The notes beneath the pieces were generated by a model, which ran no database searches, was not told where the DNA came from, and worked only from the letters and a program-made list of their open reading frames with translations. Positions 7,261 through 15,916 of a stretch of 64,000 nucleotides of DNA are shown here, piece after piece. The stretch covers positions 1 through 64,000 of the forward strand of contig JAFEFZ010000241.1 of assembly GCA_018240325.1 (NCBI GenBank), written 5' to 3'. Every line of letters begins with the position of its first letter. Position 1 is the first letter of the stretch. This DNA is from Pseudomonadota bacterium. Lineage in GTDB: Bacteria > Pseudomonadota > Gammaproteobacteria > Burkholderiales > Burkholderiaceae_C. The translations under genes were made by a program, and so were the position numbers.

Positions 7261-10118
7261 AGACCCCGGGCAACGTCATCATCAACTCGCCCTTCGAGGC
7301 GCCGCGCCGGCACTGGCAGCCGCAGCGCGACGGCACCTTGACGCTGGTGGAGGAGCGCCGGCCGGCCAGCTACGAGATCTACGACGTGCGCAACAACACG
7401 CGCCGCGTGGAGACGCTGGACCAGGTGAACGAGATTCGCCAGCGCATCGAGCGCTGGCGCGCCAACGACCACCCGGGCATCACCGCGGTCACCCGGCAAC
7501 TGCTGGCCCATTGGCAGGACCAGGGCGCGCGCCAGCACCCGTTCTACTTCTGCCAGCTGGAGGCCATCGAGACGCTGATCTGGTGGGTGGAGGCGGCCGA
7601 CGCCTACCGCCAGGGCGTGTTCCTGCAAGGCGACGGCGGGCCTTGGGAGCGGGTCTGCAGCAAGATGGCCACCGGCTCGGGCAAGACCACGGTGATGGCC
7701 ATGATCATCACCTGGCAGGTGCTGAATGCGCTGACCTACCCGAAGCGGCCACGGGACTTCTCGCGCGCCATCTTCATCGTGGCGCCGGGCCTGACCGTGA
7801 AGGAACGCCTGCAGGTGCTGCTGCCCGGCAACCCCGCCAATGCCTACGACGAGTTCTCGACCTGTCCGTCGGATTCGCTGCGGCAGAAGCTGAACCAGGC
7901 CGAGGTGCTGGTGGAGAACTGGCACACCCTGATGCCGGCGAAAGAGCCGGCGCGCTCGGTGGTCAAGAAGGGGCGCGAGACCGACGAGGCCTACACGCGC
8001 CGCGTGCTGGGACGGCTGGCGCAGCACCGCGACATCGTGGTGATCAACGACGAGGCGCACCACGCGTACCGCAAGCCGGCCGATGTGAAGATCAGCAAGG
8101 CGGATGCGGAACGACTGGGCCTGGACCTGGACGAGGCCACGCGCTGGATCGAGGGACTGGATCGCATCCACCACACGCGGCGCATCGGCCGCTGCTTCGA
8201 TCTGTCGGCCACGCCGTTCGCGCCCACCGGCAAGACCAACAGCGAGGAGGGGCTCTTCAGCTGGATCGTCAGCGACTTCGGCCTGACCGACGCCATCGAA
8301 GCCGGGCTGGTGAAGACGCCGCGCGTGGTGATCCGCGACGATGCGCTGCCCGATGCGAAGAGCTACCGCTCCAAGCTCTACCACCTGTACCGCGATGCCG
8401 ACGTCCAGCAGGACCTGAACCGCCGCGGCGCCGAGCCGCACGAGGCCCTGCCCAAGCTGGTACAGGACGCCTACACGCTGCTGGGCGCGGACTGGCGCGT
8501 GGCCCTGAACGACTGGCAGAAGGCCGGGCACCACTCGCCACCCGTGATGCTCACCGTGTGCAACCGCGTGGAGACCGCGGCACGCATCGAGCACTACCTC
8601 GACCACGGCGATGCGCACTGGCCGGAGATGAAGGCTCCCGCGCAGACCTTGCGTGTGGACTCCCGGGTGCTGGAGAAGGCAGAGCTGGGCGAGAAGGCCT
8701 CGTCCGTCGCGCCCGAGTATGCGGGGAGGTTGAGGGAGATCGTCCAGACGGCCGGATTGCCCTCGGACCGCACCGAACGGCTGCTCGCGCTCGACAAGGA
8801 GCAGCTGTTGCGTGCCATCGTGGACAGCGTCGGCAAGCACGGACAGGCGGGCCAGCGGCTGCAGAGCGTGATCTCGGTGGCCATGCTGTCCGAAGGCTGG
8901 GACGCGAAGAACGTCACCCACATCATGGGCCTGCGGGCATTCACCAGCCAGTTGCTGTGCGAGCAGGTCATCGGCCGTGGCTTGCGCCGCGTGGGCTATG
9001 ACAAGGACGAGAACGGCCTCTTCGTGCCCGAGTACGTCAATGTGTTCGGGGTGCCCTTGTCGGTGTTCGTGGACGCGGGAGAAGACGGAGAGACGCCGCC
9101 CCCGCCTAAACCGAGCAGCCAGGTCGAATCACTGCCCTCGCGCAACGAGTTCGAGCTGCGCTGGCCGAACCTGCTGCGGGTGGACATGGTGGTGAAGCCG
9201 GTGCTGTCGGTGCAGTGGTCGAAGGTGCCTGACCTGGTGCTGGACCCAGCCCAGACCGTGATCACGGCTGAACTGGCACCGGCAGTCGGCGGCGCTACCG
9301 ACCTGAGCAAGACGACGAATATCGACCTGAGCAAGCTGCCCGAGGAGTTCCGCGAGCAGCGCATCGTGTTCCAAGCGGCGCGCAAGGCCTTCGACCAGCT
9401 TGCCGGCAAGTTCACGGGGAACCGGGAGTACCTGGTGTTCCAGCTCATACGGCTGGTGGAGCAGTTCCTGGGGTCGAAGAAGCTCGTGGTCCCGAGCCTG
9501 TTTCACGCCGAGGGCGTGCGACGCCGCATCCTGGTGGCGCTGAACATGGACCTCATCTTGCAGCACGTGGTGAAGCACGTGGAGCAGCAGAACGTGGCCA
9601 GCATCGAACCGGTGTTCGACCCCGAGCAACCCATCGGCAGCACCCGGGCGATGCGCACCTGGTACACGACCAAGGGCAATCAGCCGACGCGCAAGTCGCA
9701 GATCAGCCATGTCGTCGGTGACAGCGCATGGGAGATCTACGCTGCCACCCTGTTCGACACCAGCGACAAGGTGCATGCCTACGCCAAGAACGATCACCTC
9801 GGCTTCCAGATCTACTACCTGTGGGGTGGCTCGCGCAAACGATTCATCCCCGACTTCATCGTGCGCCTGGCCAACGGGCGCAACCTGGTACTGGAGCTCA
9901 AGGGCGAAGACTCGCCGATGAACCGAGCCAAGCGTGACGCCCTGGCGCTGTGGGTGAAGGCGGTGAACTCGAAGGGCGGGTTCGGCAGTTGGTGCTGGGA
10001 CGTCGCCTTCAAGCCGGCGGAGATTCAAGACATCCTGAGTCGGCACGAGGCCGCCACCGACAATGCCGATCGAGGCCCGGAACAGACGGTGGCCGCAGAA
10101 GTCTCGCCAAAGGACTGA
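7257..10118 (+). CDS. res: Res-type restriction subunit: superfamily 2 helicase with C-terminal PD-(D/E)XK nuclease
   Basis: The 953-residue protein has a DEAD/DEAH helicase core. Motif I ATGSGKTT lies near 138, DEAH (NDEAHHAYR) at 265-268, motif III LSATPF near 317, and the motif VI region QVIGRGLRR near 570. A C-terminal nuclease is marked by IPDFIVRL and LVLELKGE near 865-885. Length and layout match type III Res subunits, which translocate on DNA and cut after head-to-head site encounters together with Mod. It overlaps the DUF4276 gene by four bases. The intervening ATPase pair between mod and res is unusual for type III systems. Confidence 0.87.
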   Translation: MKTPGNVIINSPFEAPRRHWQPQRDGTLTLVEERRPASYEIYDVRNNTRRVETLDQVNEIRQRIERWRANDHPGITAVTRQLLAHWQDQGARQHPFYFCQLEAIETLIWWVEAADAYRQGVFLQGDGGPWERVCSKMATGSGKTTVMAMIITWQVLNALTYPKRPRDFSRAIFIVAPGLTVKERLQVLLPGNPANAYDEFSTCPSDSLRQKLNQAEVLVENWHTLMPAKEPARSVVKKGRETDEAYTRRVLGRLAQHRDIVVINDEAHHAYRKPADVKISKADAERLGLDLDEATRWIEGLDRIHHTRRIGRCFDLSATPFAPTGKTNSEEGLFSWIVSDFGLTDAIEAGLVKTPRVVIRDDALPDAKSYRSKLYHLYRDADVQQDLNRRGAEPHEALPKLVQDAYTLLGADWRVALNDWQKAGHHSPPVMLTVCNRVETAARIEHYLDHGDAHWPEMKAPAQTLRVDSRVLEKAELGEKASSVAPEYAGRLREIVQTAGLPSDRTERLLALDKEQLLRAIVDSVGKHGQAGQRLQSVISVAMLSEGWDAKNVTHIMGLRAFTSQLLCEQVIGRGLRRVGYDKDENGLFVPEYVNVFGVPLSVFVDAGEDGETPPPPKPSSQVESLPSRNEFELRWPNLLRVDMVVKPVLSVQWSKVPDLVLDPAQTVITAELAPAVGGATDLSKTTNIDLSKLPEEFREQRIVFQAARKAFDQLAGKFTGNREYLVFQLIRLVEQFLGSKKLVVPSLFHAEGVRRRILVALNMDLILQHVVKHVEQQNVASIEPVFDPEQPIGSTRAMRTWYTTKGNQPTRKSQISHVVGDSAWEIYAATLFDTSDKVHAYAKNDHLGFQIYYLWGGSRKRFIPDFIVRLANGRNLVLELKGEDSPMNRAKRDALALWVKAVNSKGGFGSWCWDVAFKPAEIQDILSRHEAATDNADRGPEQTVAAEVSPKD

Positions 10119-10122
10119 CCCC

Positions 10123-11520
10123 ATGTTGACCCACCTGCGCATCAGGAATTTCAAGGCCTGGAAGGACACGGGGGCGATCCGGCTGGCGCCATTGACCGTG
10201 ATCTTCGGCGCCAACAGCGCGGGCAAGAGCAGCCTGGGCCACCTGCTTCTGGCCCTGCAGCAGACGGCGCGGTCCACGGATCGCAAGCGTGCGCTGCACT
10301 TGGGCGACTCGGCCTCGCTCATCGACCTGGGCACTTTCGAGGACTGCCTGCACGGCCACGACCTCCAGCAAACGCTGGGCTTCGAGCTGGGCTGGCGACT
10401 GCCCATGGCGCTGGAGGTGAAGGACCCGCTGCAACCGACGCGACGCTATGCCGGCCAGGACATGAAGCTGGAAGTGGAAATGGCTGCCGGCAGGAGTGCG
10501 CAGCCTGAGGTGCAGACCATGCGTTACGCCCTGCAGGGCAGCGGCGCCACAGTGCTGGATGTCGACTTTCATCGCGACACGCAGCGCAAGCTGCACCTGC
10601 AGTCGAAGCACTACGATTTCAGAAAGGCCGACGGCCGCAAGTGGCCACTGGAAGAGCCCGAGAAGTTCTACCGCCTGTCGGACGTGACCGCAGCTCGGTT
10701 CAAGAACGCCGGCTTCATGGCCGACTTCGCGCTCGCCACCGAAGCCATGCTCGACAAGCTGTCGTACCTAGGCCCGCTGCGCAGCCCCCCGCAGCGCATC
10801 TACCAGTGGTCGGGCGACACGCCAGCCAGCGTGGGGCCGATGGGAGAACAGACCATCGCAGCCATTCTTGCGGCGCAAGGAGACGCGCGGCAGCTCAACC
10901 GCGGCCCGCGAAGGGCCAAGCAGGCGTTTGCCGAGTTCATCGCCGGCTGGCTCAAGGACTTGGGCGTGATCACCGACTTCTCGGTGCGGCCGGTCGCGGT
11001 GGGCCGCAAGGAATACGAGGTGCTCGTCAAGACGGGGCCGAAGTCTCCGGAGGTCAAGATCACCGACGTGGGCTTCGGCGTCTCGCAAGTGCTCCCGGCG
11101 CTGGTACAGGCCTTCTACTGCCCGCCGCACTCGACCGTGTGGATGGAGCAACCCGAGATCCACCTGCACCCGCAGGTTCAGGCCGAGTTGGCGGACGTGT
11201 TCATCTCGGCCATTCAGTCACGCCAGGACGGCGTGGAGCGCCAGGTTCAGCTCATCGTGGAGAGCCATTCCGAGCACTTCCTCAACCGACTGCAGCGCCG
11301 CGTCGCCGAGGGTGTGCTGACGCCCGACGACTTGGCGGTGTACTTCTGCCGCCGCTCGGCCACGGGAGCGGACCTGGAGCCGCTGAAGCTCAATCTCTTC
11401 GGCGACATCGAGAACTGGCCGCCCAACTTCTTTGGCGATGAAATGGCCGACATAGCCGCGCGCACCCTGGCCGCGATGAACCGCAAGAAGGCGCAAGCGG
11501 CAGGGCAGCCGGCCGAATGA
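10123..11520 (+). CDS. AAA ATPase with C-terminal DUF3696-like region
   Basis: The ATG at 10123 lies four bases after the res stop. The 465-residue protein begins MLTHLRIRNFKAWK and has Walker A GANSAGKSS at about 29-37. It also has a Walker B region WMEQPEIHLHPQ near 340, a switch histidine ESHSEHFLNR, and a C-terminal ENWPPNFFGDEMADI of the DUF3696 type. Such RecF-like ATPases act as sensors or motors in many defence loci. The stop overlaps the next start (ATGA), implying co-translation with the PIN-like protein. It is clearly distinct from the first ATPase of the operon. Confidence 0.85.
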   Translation: MLTHLRIRNFKAWKDTGAIRLAPLTVIFGANSAGKSSLGHLLLALQQTARSTDRKRALHLGDSASLIDLGTFEDCLHGHDLQQTLGFELGWRLPMALEVKDPLQPTRRYAGQDMKLEVEMAAGRSAQPEVQTMRYALQGSGATVLDVDFHRDTQRKLHLQSKHYDFRKADGRKWPLEEPEKFYRLSDVTAARFKNAGFMADFALATEAMLDKLSYLGPLRSPPQRIYQWSGDTPASVGPMGEQTIAAILAAQGDARQLNRGPRRAKQAFAEFIAGWLKDLGVITDFSVRPVAVGRKEYEVLVKTGPKSPEVKITDVGFGVSQVLPALVQAFYCPPHSTVWMEQPEIHLHPQVQAELADVFISAIQSRQDGVERQVQLIVESHSEHFLNRLQRRVAEGVLTPDDLAVYFCRRSATGADLEPLKLNLFGDIENWPPNFFGDEMADIAARTLAAMNRKKAQAAGQPAE

Positions 11521-12050
11521 AGGCCGTCATTGACACCAACGTGCTGCTGGTGGCCAACGGCGCCCACGCGGACGTTTCCGAAGACTGCGTGAACGAATGC
11601 GTGCGGCGCCTGCAAGCGATGCAGGCTGGAGGCATTGCAGTGATCGACGACCGCTTCCGTATCGTCGGCGAATACCTGCACAAGAACCGGCCGAACGCGC
11701 AGAAGGGTGCCGGCAACGTCTTCCTGAAATGGCTGCTGCAGAACACCGCCAACGCCAAGCGGGTCGATACGGTGCCGCTCACCGAACTGGCGCCGAACCG
11801 TTACGCCGAGTTTCCCGATCCGGCACTGGAGTCGCAGTTCGATGCGCCCGACCGCAAGTTCGCGGCGGTGGCGCACGCGCACCCAGCAAAGCCTCCGGTC
11901 TGGCAGGCCGCCGACAGCAAATGGCTGGACTGGTGGCCCGCACTCGCGGCCAAAGGCGTGAAGGTGGACTTCTTGTGTCCGAACGACGCCTGCCGCTTCT
12001 ACGCGAAGAAGTTCCCGAACAAGCCGGCGCCTTCGCTGCCGCCGCCATGA
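11517..12050 (+). CDS. PIN-like ribonuclease, partner of the DUF3696 ATPase
   Basis: This 177-residue protein starts VIDTNVLLVANG, the first acidic motif of PIN nucleases. It has further acidic positions in FDAPDRKFAAVA and AADSKWLDW. It lacks the VapC-type C-terminal motif and shows no antitoxin gene beside it. It overlaps the upstream ATPase and the downstream RNA ligase by four bases each, so the three probably work as one unit. Cleavage of RNA under ATPase control is the likely role. Substrate unknown. Confidence 0.7.
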   Translation: MKAVIDTNVLLVANGAHADVSEDCVNECVRRLQAMQAGGIAVIDDRFRIVGEYLHKNRPNAQKGAGNVFLKWLLQNTANAKRVDTVPLTELAPNRYAEFPDPALESQFDAPDRKFAAVAHAHPAKPPVWQAADSKWLDWWPALAAKGVKVDFLCPNDACRFYAKKFPNKPAPSLPPP

Positions 12051-12751
12051 AGGGTTTCTTCCGCTTTCCGCACACACCGCACCTGGCCTGGCTGGGGCAC
12101 GGTGAGCCGCGTGACGACAAGGTGCTGTCGGTGGCCGAAGCGACGGCCCTGCTGTCGGCCGAGGTCATACTCGAAGAGAAGGTGGACGGCGCCAACCTCG
12201 GCTTTTCGCTCAGCGCCGACGCTGAGCTTCGTGTGCAGAACCGCGGCCAGCATCTGGCCGAGCCGCACAGCGGGCAGTTCGCACGGCTGCCTCAGTGGCT
12301 GGCGATACACGGCGGCGGCATCGGCGACGTGCTGCTGGAGCATGCGGACCGCGGACTGATGCTGTTCGGCGAATGGTGCGCCGCTCGCCACTCGCTGGAC
12401 TACACACGGCTGCCCGACTGGTTCTTGCTGTTTGATGTTTTCGAAGGAGGCTCAGGCCAGTTTTGGAGCAGCCGCCGCCGCGATAACCTGGCCACCCAGT
12501 TGGGCCTGGCAACAACACCCCGCCTCGCGCAAGGACGCTTCACCCTCTCTGACTTGTCGACGAAGGTGCAAGTTTGGCCCAGCCGTTTTCGCGACGGCCC
12601 GCTCGAGGGCATCGTCGTGCGGCGCGAGTCGGACGATTGGTGCGAGCGAAGAGCAAAGCTGGTCCGCGGCGACTTCACGCAGGGGATCACCGAACACTGG
12701 CGCACCCGACAGATTCAGTGGAATCGGTTGTCAACCGAGTTGGCCGCTTGA
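12047..12751 (+). CDS. RNA ligase (Rnl2/DRB0094-like nucleotidyltransferase)
   Basis: The 234-residue protein carries covalent nucleotidyltransferase motifs: motif I EEKVDGANLG with adenylated K45, motif III LFGEWCAARHSLDY with DWFLLFDVFE, motif IV EGIVVR, and motif V AKLVRGDF. This is the RNA-ligase family that seals nicks in RNA, here without extra domains. It starts inside the stop of the PIN-like gene and closes the island operon. A ligase encoded with an RNase suggests repair of self-cleaved tRNA, or a reversible cleavage system; that role is inferred. Confidence 0.82.
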   Translation: MKGFFRFPHTPHLAWLGHGEPRDDKVLSVAEATALLSAEVILEEKVDGANLGFSLSADAELRVQNRGQHLAEPHSGQFARLPQWLAIHGGGIGDVLLEHADRGLMLFGEWCAARHSLDYTRLPDWFLLFDVFEGGSGQFWSSRRRDNLATQLGLATTPRLAQGRFTLSDLSTKVQVWPSRFRDGPLEGIVVRRESDDWCERRAKLVRGDFTQGITEHWRTRQIQWNRLSTELAA

Positions 12752-13122
12752 TCCAACCGCCTGTGCTGCGGTTCAGCCAGCCGCCGGGGCCGATCTCATG
12801 GCACAGTCGGTTGTACGGAGCAGACACCAGCTGCAGCCCCCATTTCCGGTGTACCCACACGTGTGCCCGCCCGAGAGCCCGAACGCGGAAACCCAGCATC
12901 CATGCGCCTTCCCGCCCGATCTCCCAGAGCAGGTGCAGAACATCGAGTGAGGGTTCGCGTGGTCCCTTGACACCCCCAAGCGGCCGGAAGGTCCAGCGTT
13001 TACGCGGGCTTGGCGTTTCCGGAGGTTGAACGGCGGCCCACCCCATCCCGAAATTTCCGTGTACCCGAGCGTGTACCCGGAACGGTCCGGAGCGCTTTCC
13101 GGGTACACACACGGGGTGGACG
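12752..13122. other. Non-coding right flank of the defence island with related repeats
   Basis: No supported gene was found. A 27-28-bp degenerate direct repeat (atttccg-tgtaccc...cgtgt.cccg) occurs at 12842-12869 and 13053-13079. A perfect inverted repeat follows before the integrase remnant. This arrangement suits integrase arm sites or an attachment region, but no attachment core could be proven without the other end of the element. Confidence 0.4.
13071..13108. repeat. 12-bp perfect inverted repeat upstream of the integrase remnant
   Basis: GTGTACCCGGAA at 13071-13082 and its reverse complement at 13097-13108 flank a 14-base spacer, ending 14 bases before the integrase-like ATG. It could be an operator, an integrase arm site or a hairpin. 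Its half-site shares GTGTACCC with the direct repeats at 12842 and 13053. Confidence 0.6.
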
Positions 13123-13420
13123 ATGGGCAGGCTGACCGACGTCGCGATCCGGGCCCGGATCAAGGCGGCCGGCGGACGCTTCGAGGGGCGCACCGATGGC
13201 GACGGGCCGCTGCTGTCCTGGCGGTCCGACCGCACGACGCCGCACTGGCGGTTGCGCTGCCGATTCGCCGGCAAGTCGCGCGTGATGAACCTGGGACTTC
13301 GAGCGCATGATCAACGGGCGCCGGAAGCACCCGAACATCGTGCGCAGCCGCATCGCGAAGGACATCAAGCCGCGCCTGGGCAAGCTGACGCTCTGTGCGG
13401 TGGAGCCGCGGCACAGGTGA
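13123..13420 (+). pseudogene. Remnant of a tyrosine-type phage integrase gene
   Basis: From the ATG at 13123 the frame encodes an integrase arm-binding start: MGRLTDVAIRARIKAAGG, then WRLRCRFAGKSRVMNLG. After about base 13294 the similarity moves to another frame (13295-13420), encoding FERMINGRRKHPNIVRSRI and DIKPRLGKLTL from the start of the core-binding domain, and then stops. About a hundred residues are missing between the two pieces, and the whole catalytic domain is absent. This is the wreck of the mobility gene that probably brought in the defence island. Confidence 0.7.
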
Positions 13421-13442
13421 TGTTGCGCGGCGCGGCGTCCGG

Positions 13443-14441
13443 CTACTTGGTTGCGAGCTGGCCCATCACTTCCTTGTACAGGCCCTCGCCGACGTTCGGC
13501 ATGAACATCTGCCACACCGGCTGCACCCGCTCGCGCATGCGGCCGTGCTCGGCCTCGGTCACTTCGTTGACCTGCATGCCCTTGGCCGCCATCGCGGCCT
13601 GCGCCGATTTCGCCTGCTCGCGCGCGACGCCGCGCTGGTAGGCGCGCGCCTCGACCGCCGCATCCTTCAGCACCTTGCGGTCGGCCTCGCTCAGGCCGTC
13701 CCAGAACTTCTTCGACACCAGCGGGATGAACGCGCCGTAGCTGTGGCGCGTGATCGACAGGTACTTCTGCACCTCGTAGAGCTTGAGCGCGAAGATCACC
13801 GCGGTCGGCGTGCCCTGGCCGTCGACGGTGCGCGTCTCGAGCGCCGTGTACAGCTCGGGCACCGCCAGCGGCACCGGCACGGCGCCGAGCGCCTTGATCG
13901 TCTCCTGCGTGATCCTGGCCTGGATCGAGCGGAACTTCAGGCCGGCGAAGTCTTCGACCCGCGCGATCGGGTGCTTGCTGTTGGTCGCGTTGAAGAAGCC
14001 GTTCTCCCAGTACGCGAGGCCGACGAGGCCCTTGGCCGGCAGCATCGCCATCAACTTGTCGCCGACCGGGCCGTCGAGCACCTTCTCGGCCTGCTGCTCG
14101 GTGGCGAACAGGAACGGGAAGTCGAGGATCTCGTACTCCTTGAGCATGCCGGTGAGCGTCGTCGTCTGCGGCACGGTGAACTCGATCGTCCCGCCCTGCA
14201 GCGCCGACGTGACCTGCACGTCGTTGCCGAGCGCGCCGCCGTAGTAGCCCTTGATCTTGATCCTGCCGCCGCTCTTGGCGTCGACGAGCTCGATGAACTT
14301 GGCGACACCCTGGCCTTGGTGCGACTTCTCGGGCAGCGTGACCGCGAACTTGGCCGTGGCCTGCGCCAGCGCGAGCTGCGGCGCGCCGGCCGCGAAGCTG
14401 CCCGCGATCGCGAGCGCCATCAACTTGTGCAGAGCTTTCAT
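13443..14441 (-). CDS. TRAP transporter solute-binding protein, DctP family
   Basis: The 332-residue protein starts at the ATG at 14441 with AGGAGA eight bases upstream. An N-terminal signal peptide (MKALHKLMALAIAGSFAAG...ALAQ) sends it to the periplasm. The DctP fold is recognisable from YYGGALGNDVQV, DFPFLFATEQQAE and the AYWENGFFNATNSKHPI segment with the downstream FRSIQARI. The ligand, probably an organic acid, cannot be told. It is the last gene of a minus-strand TRAP operon but is separated from the permease gene by a 167-bp palindromic element, which probably changes its expression. Confidence 0.88.
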   Translation of the reverse strand: MKALHKLMALAIAGSFAAGAPQLALAQATAKFAVTLPEKSHQGQGVAKFIELVDAKSGGRIKIKGYYGGALGNDVQVTSALQGGTIEFTVPQTTTLTGMLKEYEILDFPFLFATEQQAEKVLDGPVGDKLMAMLPAKGLVGLAYWENGFFNATNSKHPIARVEDFAGLKFRSIQARITQETIKALGAVPVPLAVPELYTALETRTVDGQGTPTAVIFALKLYEVQKYLSITRHSYGAFIPLVSKKFWDGLSEADRKVLKDAAVEARAYQRGVAREQAKSAQAAMAAKGMQVNEVTEAEHGRMRERVQPVWQMFMPNVGEGLYKEVMGQLATK

Positions 14442-14475
14442 GGGTTTGTCTCCTGGGTTGAAGCGGCCATCGGTC

Positions 14476-14642
14476 CTAGTGCAGTGTTCCACGCTATGCA
14501 GCACATAAAACCGCGCCTGTGCCGCCCTGGCGTCGTTGCACATCCTCGCGATGCCACTGGGCATCGCTGCGGTTTGCGCCTAGCCAGGACGACAAATCCA
14601 TCGGTTTTCTTAAGTGCTGCACAGAGTGGAACACTGCACTAG
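14476..14642. mobile_element. 167-bp palindromic MITE-like element between TRAP genes
   Basis: A perfect 17-bp terminal inverted repeat, ctagtgcagtgttccac, lies at 14476-14492 and its complement at 14626-14642. Partial complementarity continues inward (tgcagcac, taa, aaaaccg) to a central gatgcc-actg-ggcatc hairpin, so the whole element folds on itself. It has no coding capacity. The ends begin and finish with CTAG, possibly a duplicated target. The element supplies the last base pairs of the upstream permease gene, whose TAG stop is the complement of 14639-14641. Family unknown; a transposase source was not seen in the window. Confidence 0.7.
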
Positions 14643-15916
14643 CGCCACCACTGCGCCGGGACCGTGACGAGCGAAGGGAACAGCACGAGCGCGACGAGCA
14701 CCGCGAACTCGGCAATCAGGAACGGCAGCACGCCGCGCGCCGCCTGGGCAAACGATACCTTGCCGATCGCGCTGACCACGTTGAGCACCACGCCCACCGG
14801 CGGCGTGATCATGCCGATCGAGCAGTTCACGATGAAGATGACGCCGAAGTACACCGGGTCGATCCCGGCCTGCTGCACGATCGGCAGGAACACCGGCGTG
14901 AAGATCAGCACGATCGGGATGAAGTCGAGCACCATGCCGGCGAGGAACACGACGACCATCATCGCCGCCGCCAGGACGAGCGGGCTGTCGCCGAGCACGG
15001 CGAGCGAACTGCCGATCTGGTCCGGGACATCGGCGATCGTGATCATGTAGGACGCGACCATCGCGAAGCTCGCGAGCAGCAGCACCACGGCGCTGGTGCG
15101 CGCGGTGACGAGCAGGCAGCGGTAGATCGCCTTTGGCGTCAGCTCGCGGTAGACGACGGCACCGACGAACAGTGCGTACGCCGCCGCGACGACCGCGGCC
15201 TCGGTGGGCGTGAAGACGCCGAACCTGAGCCCGCCGACGATGATCACCGGCAGCATCAGCGCCCAGCCGCCCTTGCCGAGCAGCCGCACGCGTTCGGCCC
15301 AGCTCTTGCGCGGCGCGAGCTGCATGTGCATGCGGCGCGACACCAGTCGCCACGCGACGACGAGCGACGCGCCCATCAGCACGCCCGGGACGATGCCGGC
15401 GAGGAACAGCCGCGTGATCGACACGTTGGCGACCACGCCGAACAGCAGGAAGCCGATCGACGGCGGGATGACCGGCGCGATGATGCCGCCGGCCGCCATC
15501 AGGCCGCACGATCGCGCCGGGTCGTAGCCGGCCTGGCGCATCATCGGCACCAGGATCGCCGCGAGCGCGGCAGTATCGGCAACCGCCGAGCCCGACAGGC
15601 TCGCGAGCAGGATCGCGGCGAAGATCGCGACGTAGCCCAGGCCGCCGCGCAGGTGGCCGACGAAGGCGCCGGCCATCTCGACGATGCGCCGCGACAGCCC
15701 GCCCGCGTTCATGAACTCGCCGGCGAGGATGAAGAACGGCACCGCCATCAGCACGAAGTTGTCGGCGCCGCCGATCGCGTTCTGCACGACGATCTGCGAG
15801 TCGAACTGGCCGAGCTGCAGCATCAGCGCGACGCCCGACAGCAGCAGCGCGAACGCGATCGGCATGCCGATCGCGATCAACGCCAGCAGCGTCGCGAGGA
15901 AGACGAAAGCGCTCAA
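14639..15916 (-). CDS. TRAP transporter large permease, DctM family
   Basis: The 425-residue integral membrane protein has about twelve hydrophobic segments and DctM signatures: LMAVPFFILAGEFMN, GSAVADTAALAAIL, IPPSIGFLLFGV and FTPTEAAVVAAAYALFVG. It starts at a TTG overlapping the stop of the small permease (TTGA at 15916-15913), so the two are translationally coupled. It forms the ion-driven uptake channel that receives substrate from the DctP protein. The final codons and the stop are contributed by the inserted palindromic element, so the native C-terminus may have differed by a few residues. Confidence 0.9.
   Translation of the reverse strand: MSAFVFLATLLALIAIGMPIAFALLLSGVALMLQLGQFDSQIVVQNAIGGADNFVLMAVPFFILAGEFMNAGGLSRRIVEMAGAFVGHLRGGLGYVAIFAAILLASLSGSAVADTAALAAILVPMMRQAGYDPARSCGLMAAGGIIAPVIPPSIGFLLFGVVANVSITRLFLAGIVPGVLMGASLVVAWRLVSRRMHMQLAPRKSWAERVRLLGKGGWALMLPVIIVGGLRFGVFTPTEAAVVAAAYALFVGAVVYRELTPKAIYRCLLVTARTSAVVLLLASFAMVASYMITIADVPDQIGSSLAVLGDSPLVLAAAMMVVVFLAGMVLDFIPIVLIFTPVFLPIVQQAGIDPVYFGVIFIVNCSIGMITPPVGVVLNVVSAIGKVSFAQAARGVLPFLIAEFAVLVALVLFPSLVTVPAQWWR

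Noticed and set aside
14476..14642. Reading the palindrome as an ordinary transcription terminator
   Set aside because: It is 167 bp long, has exact 17-bp ends beginning with CTAG, lies inside an operon and invades the permease stop codon; an inserted element explains it better.
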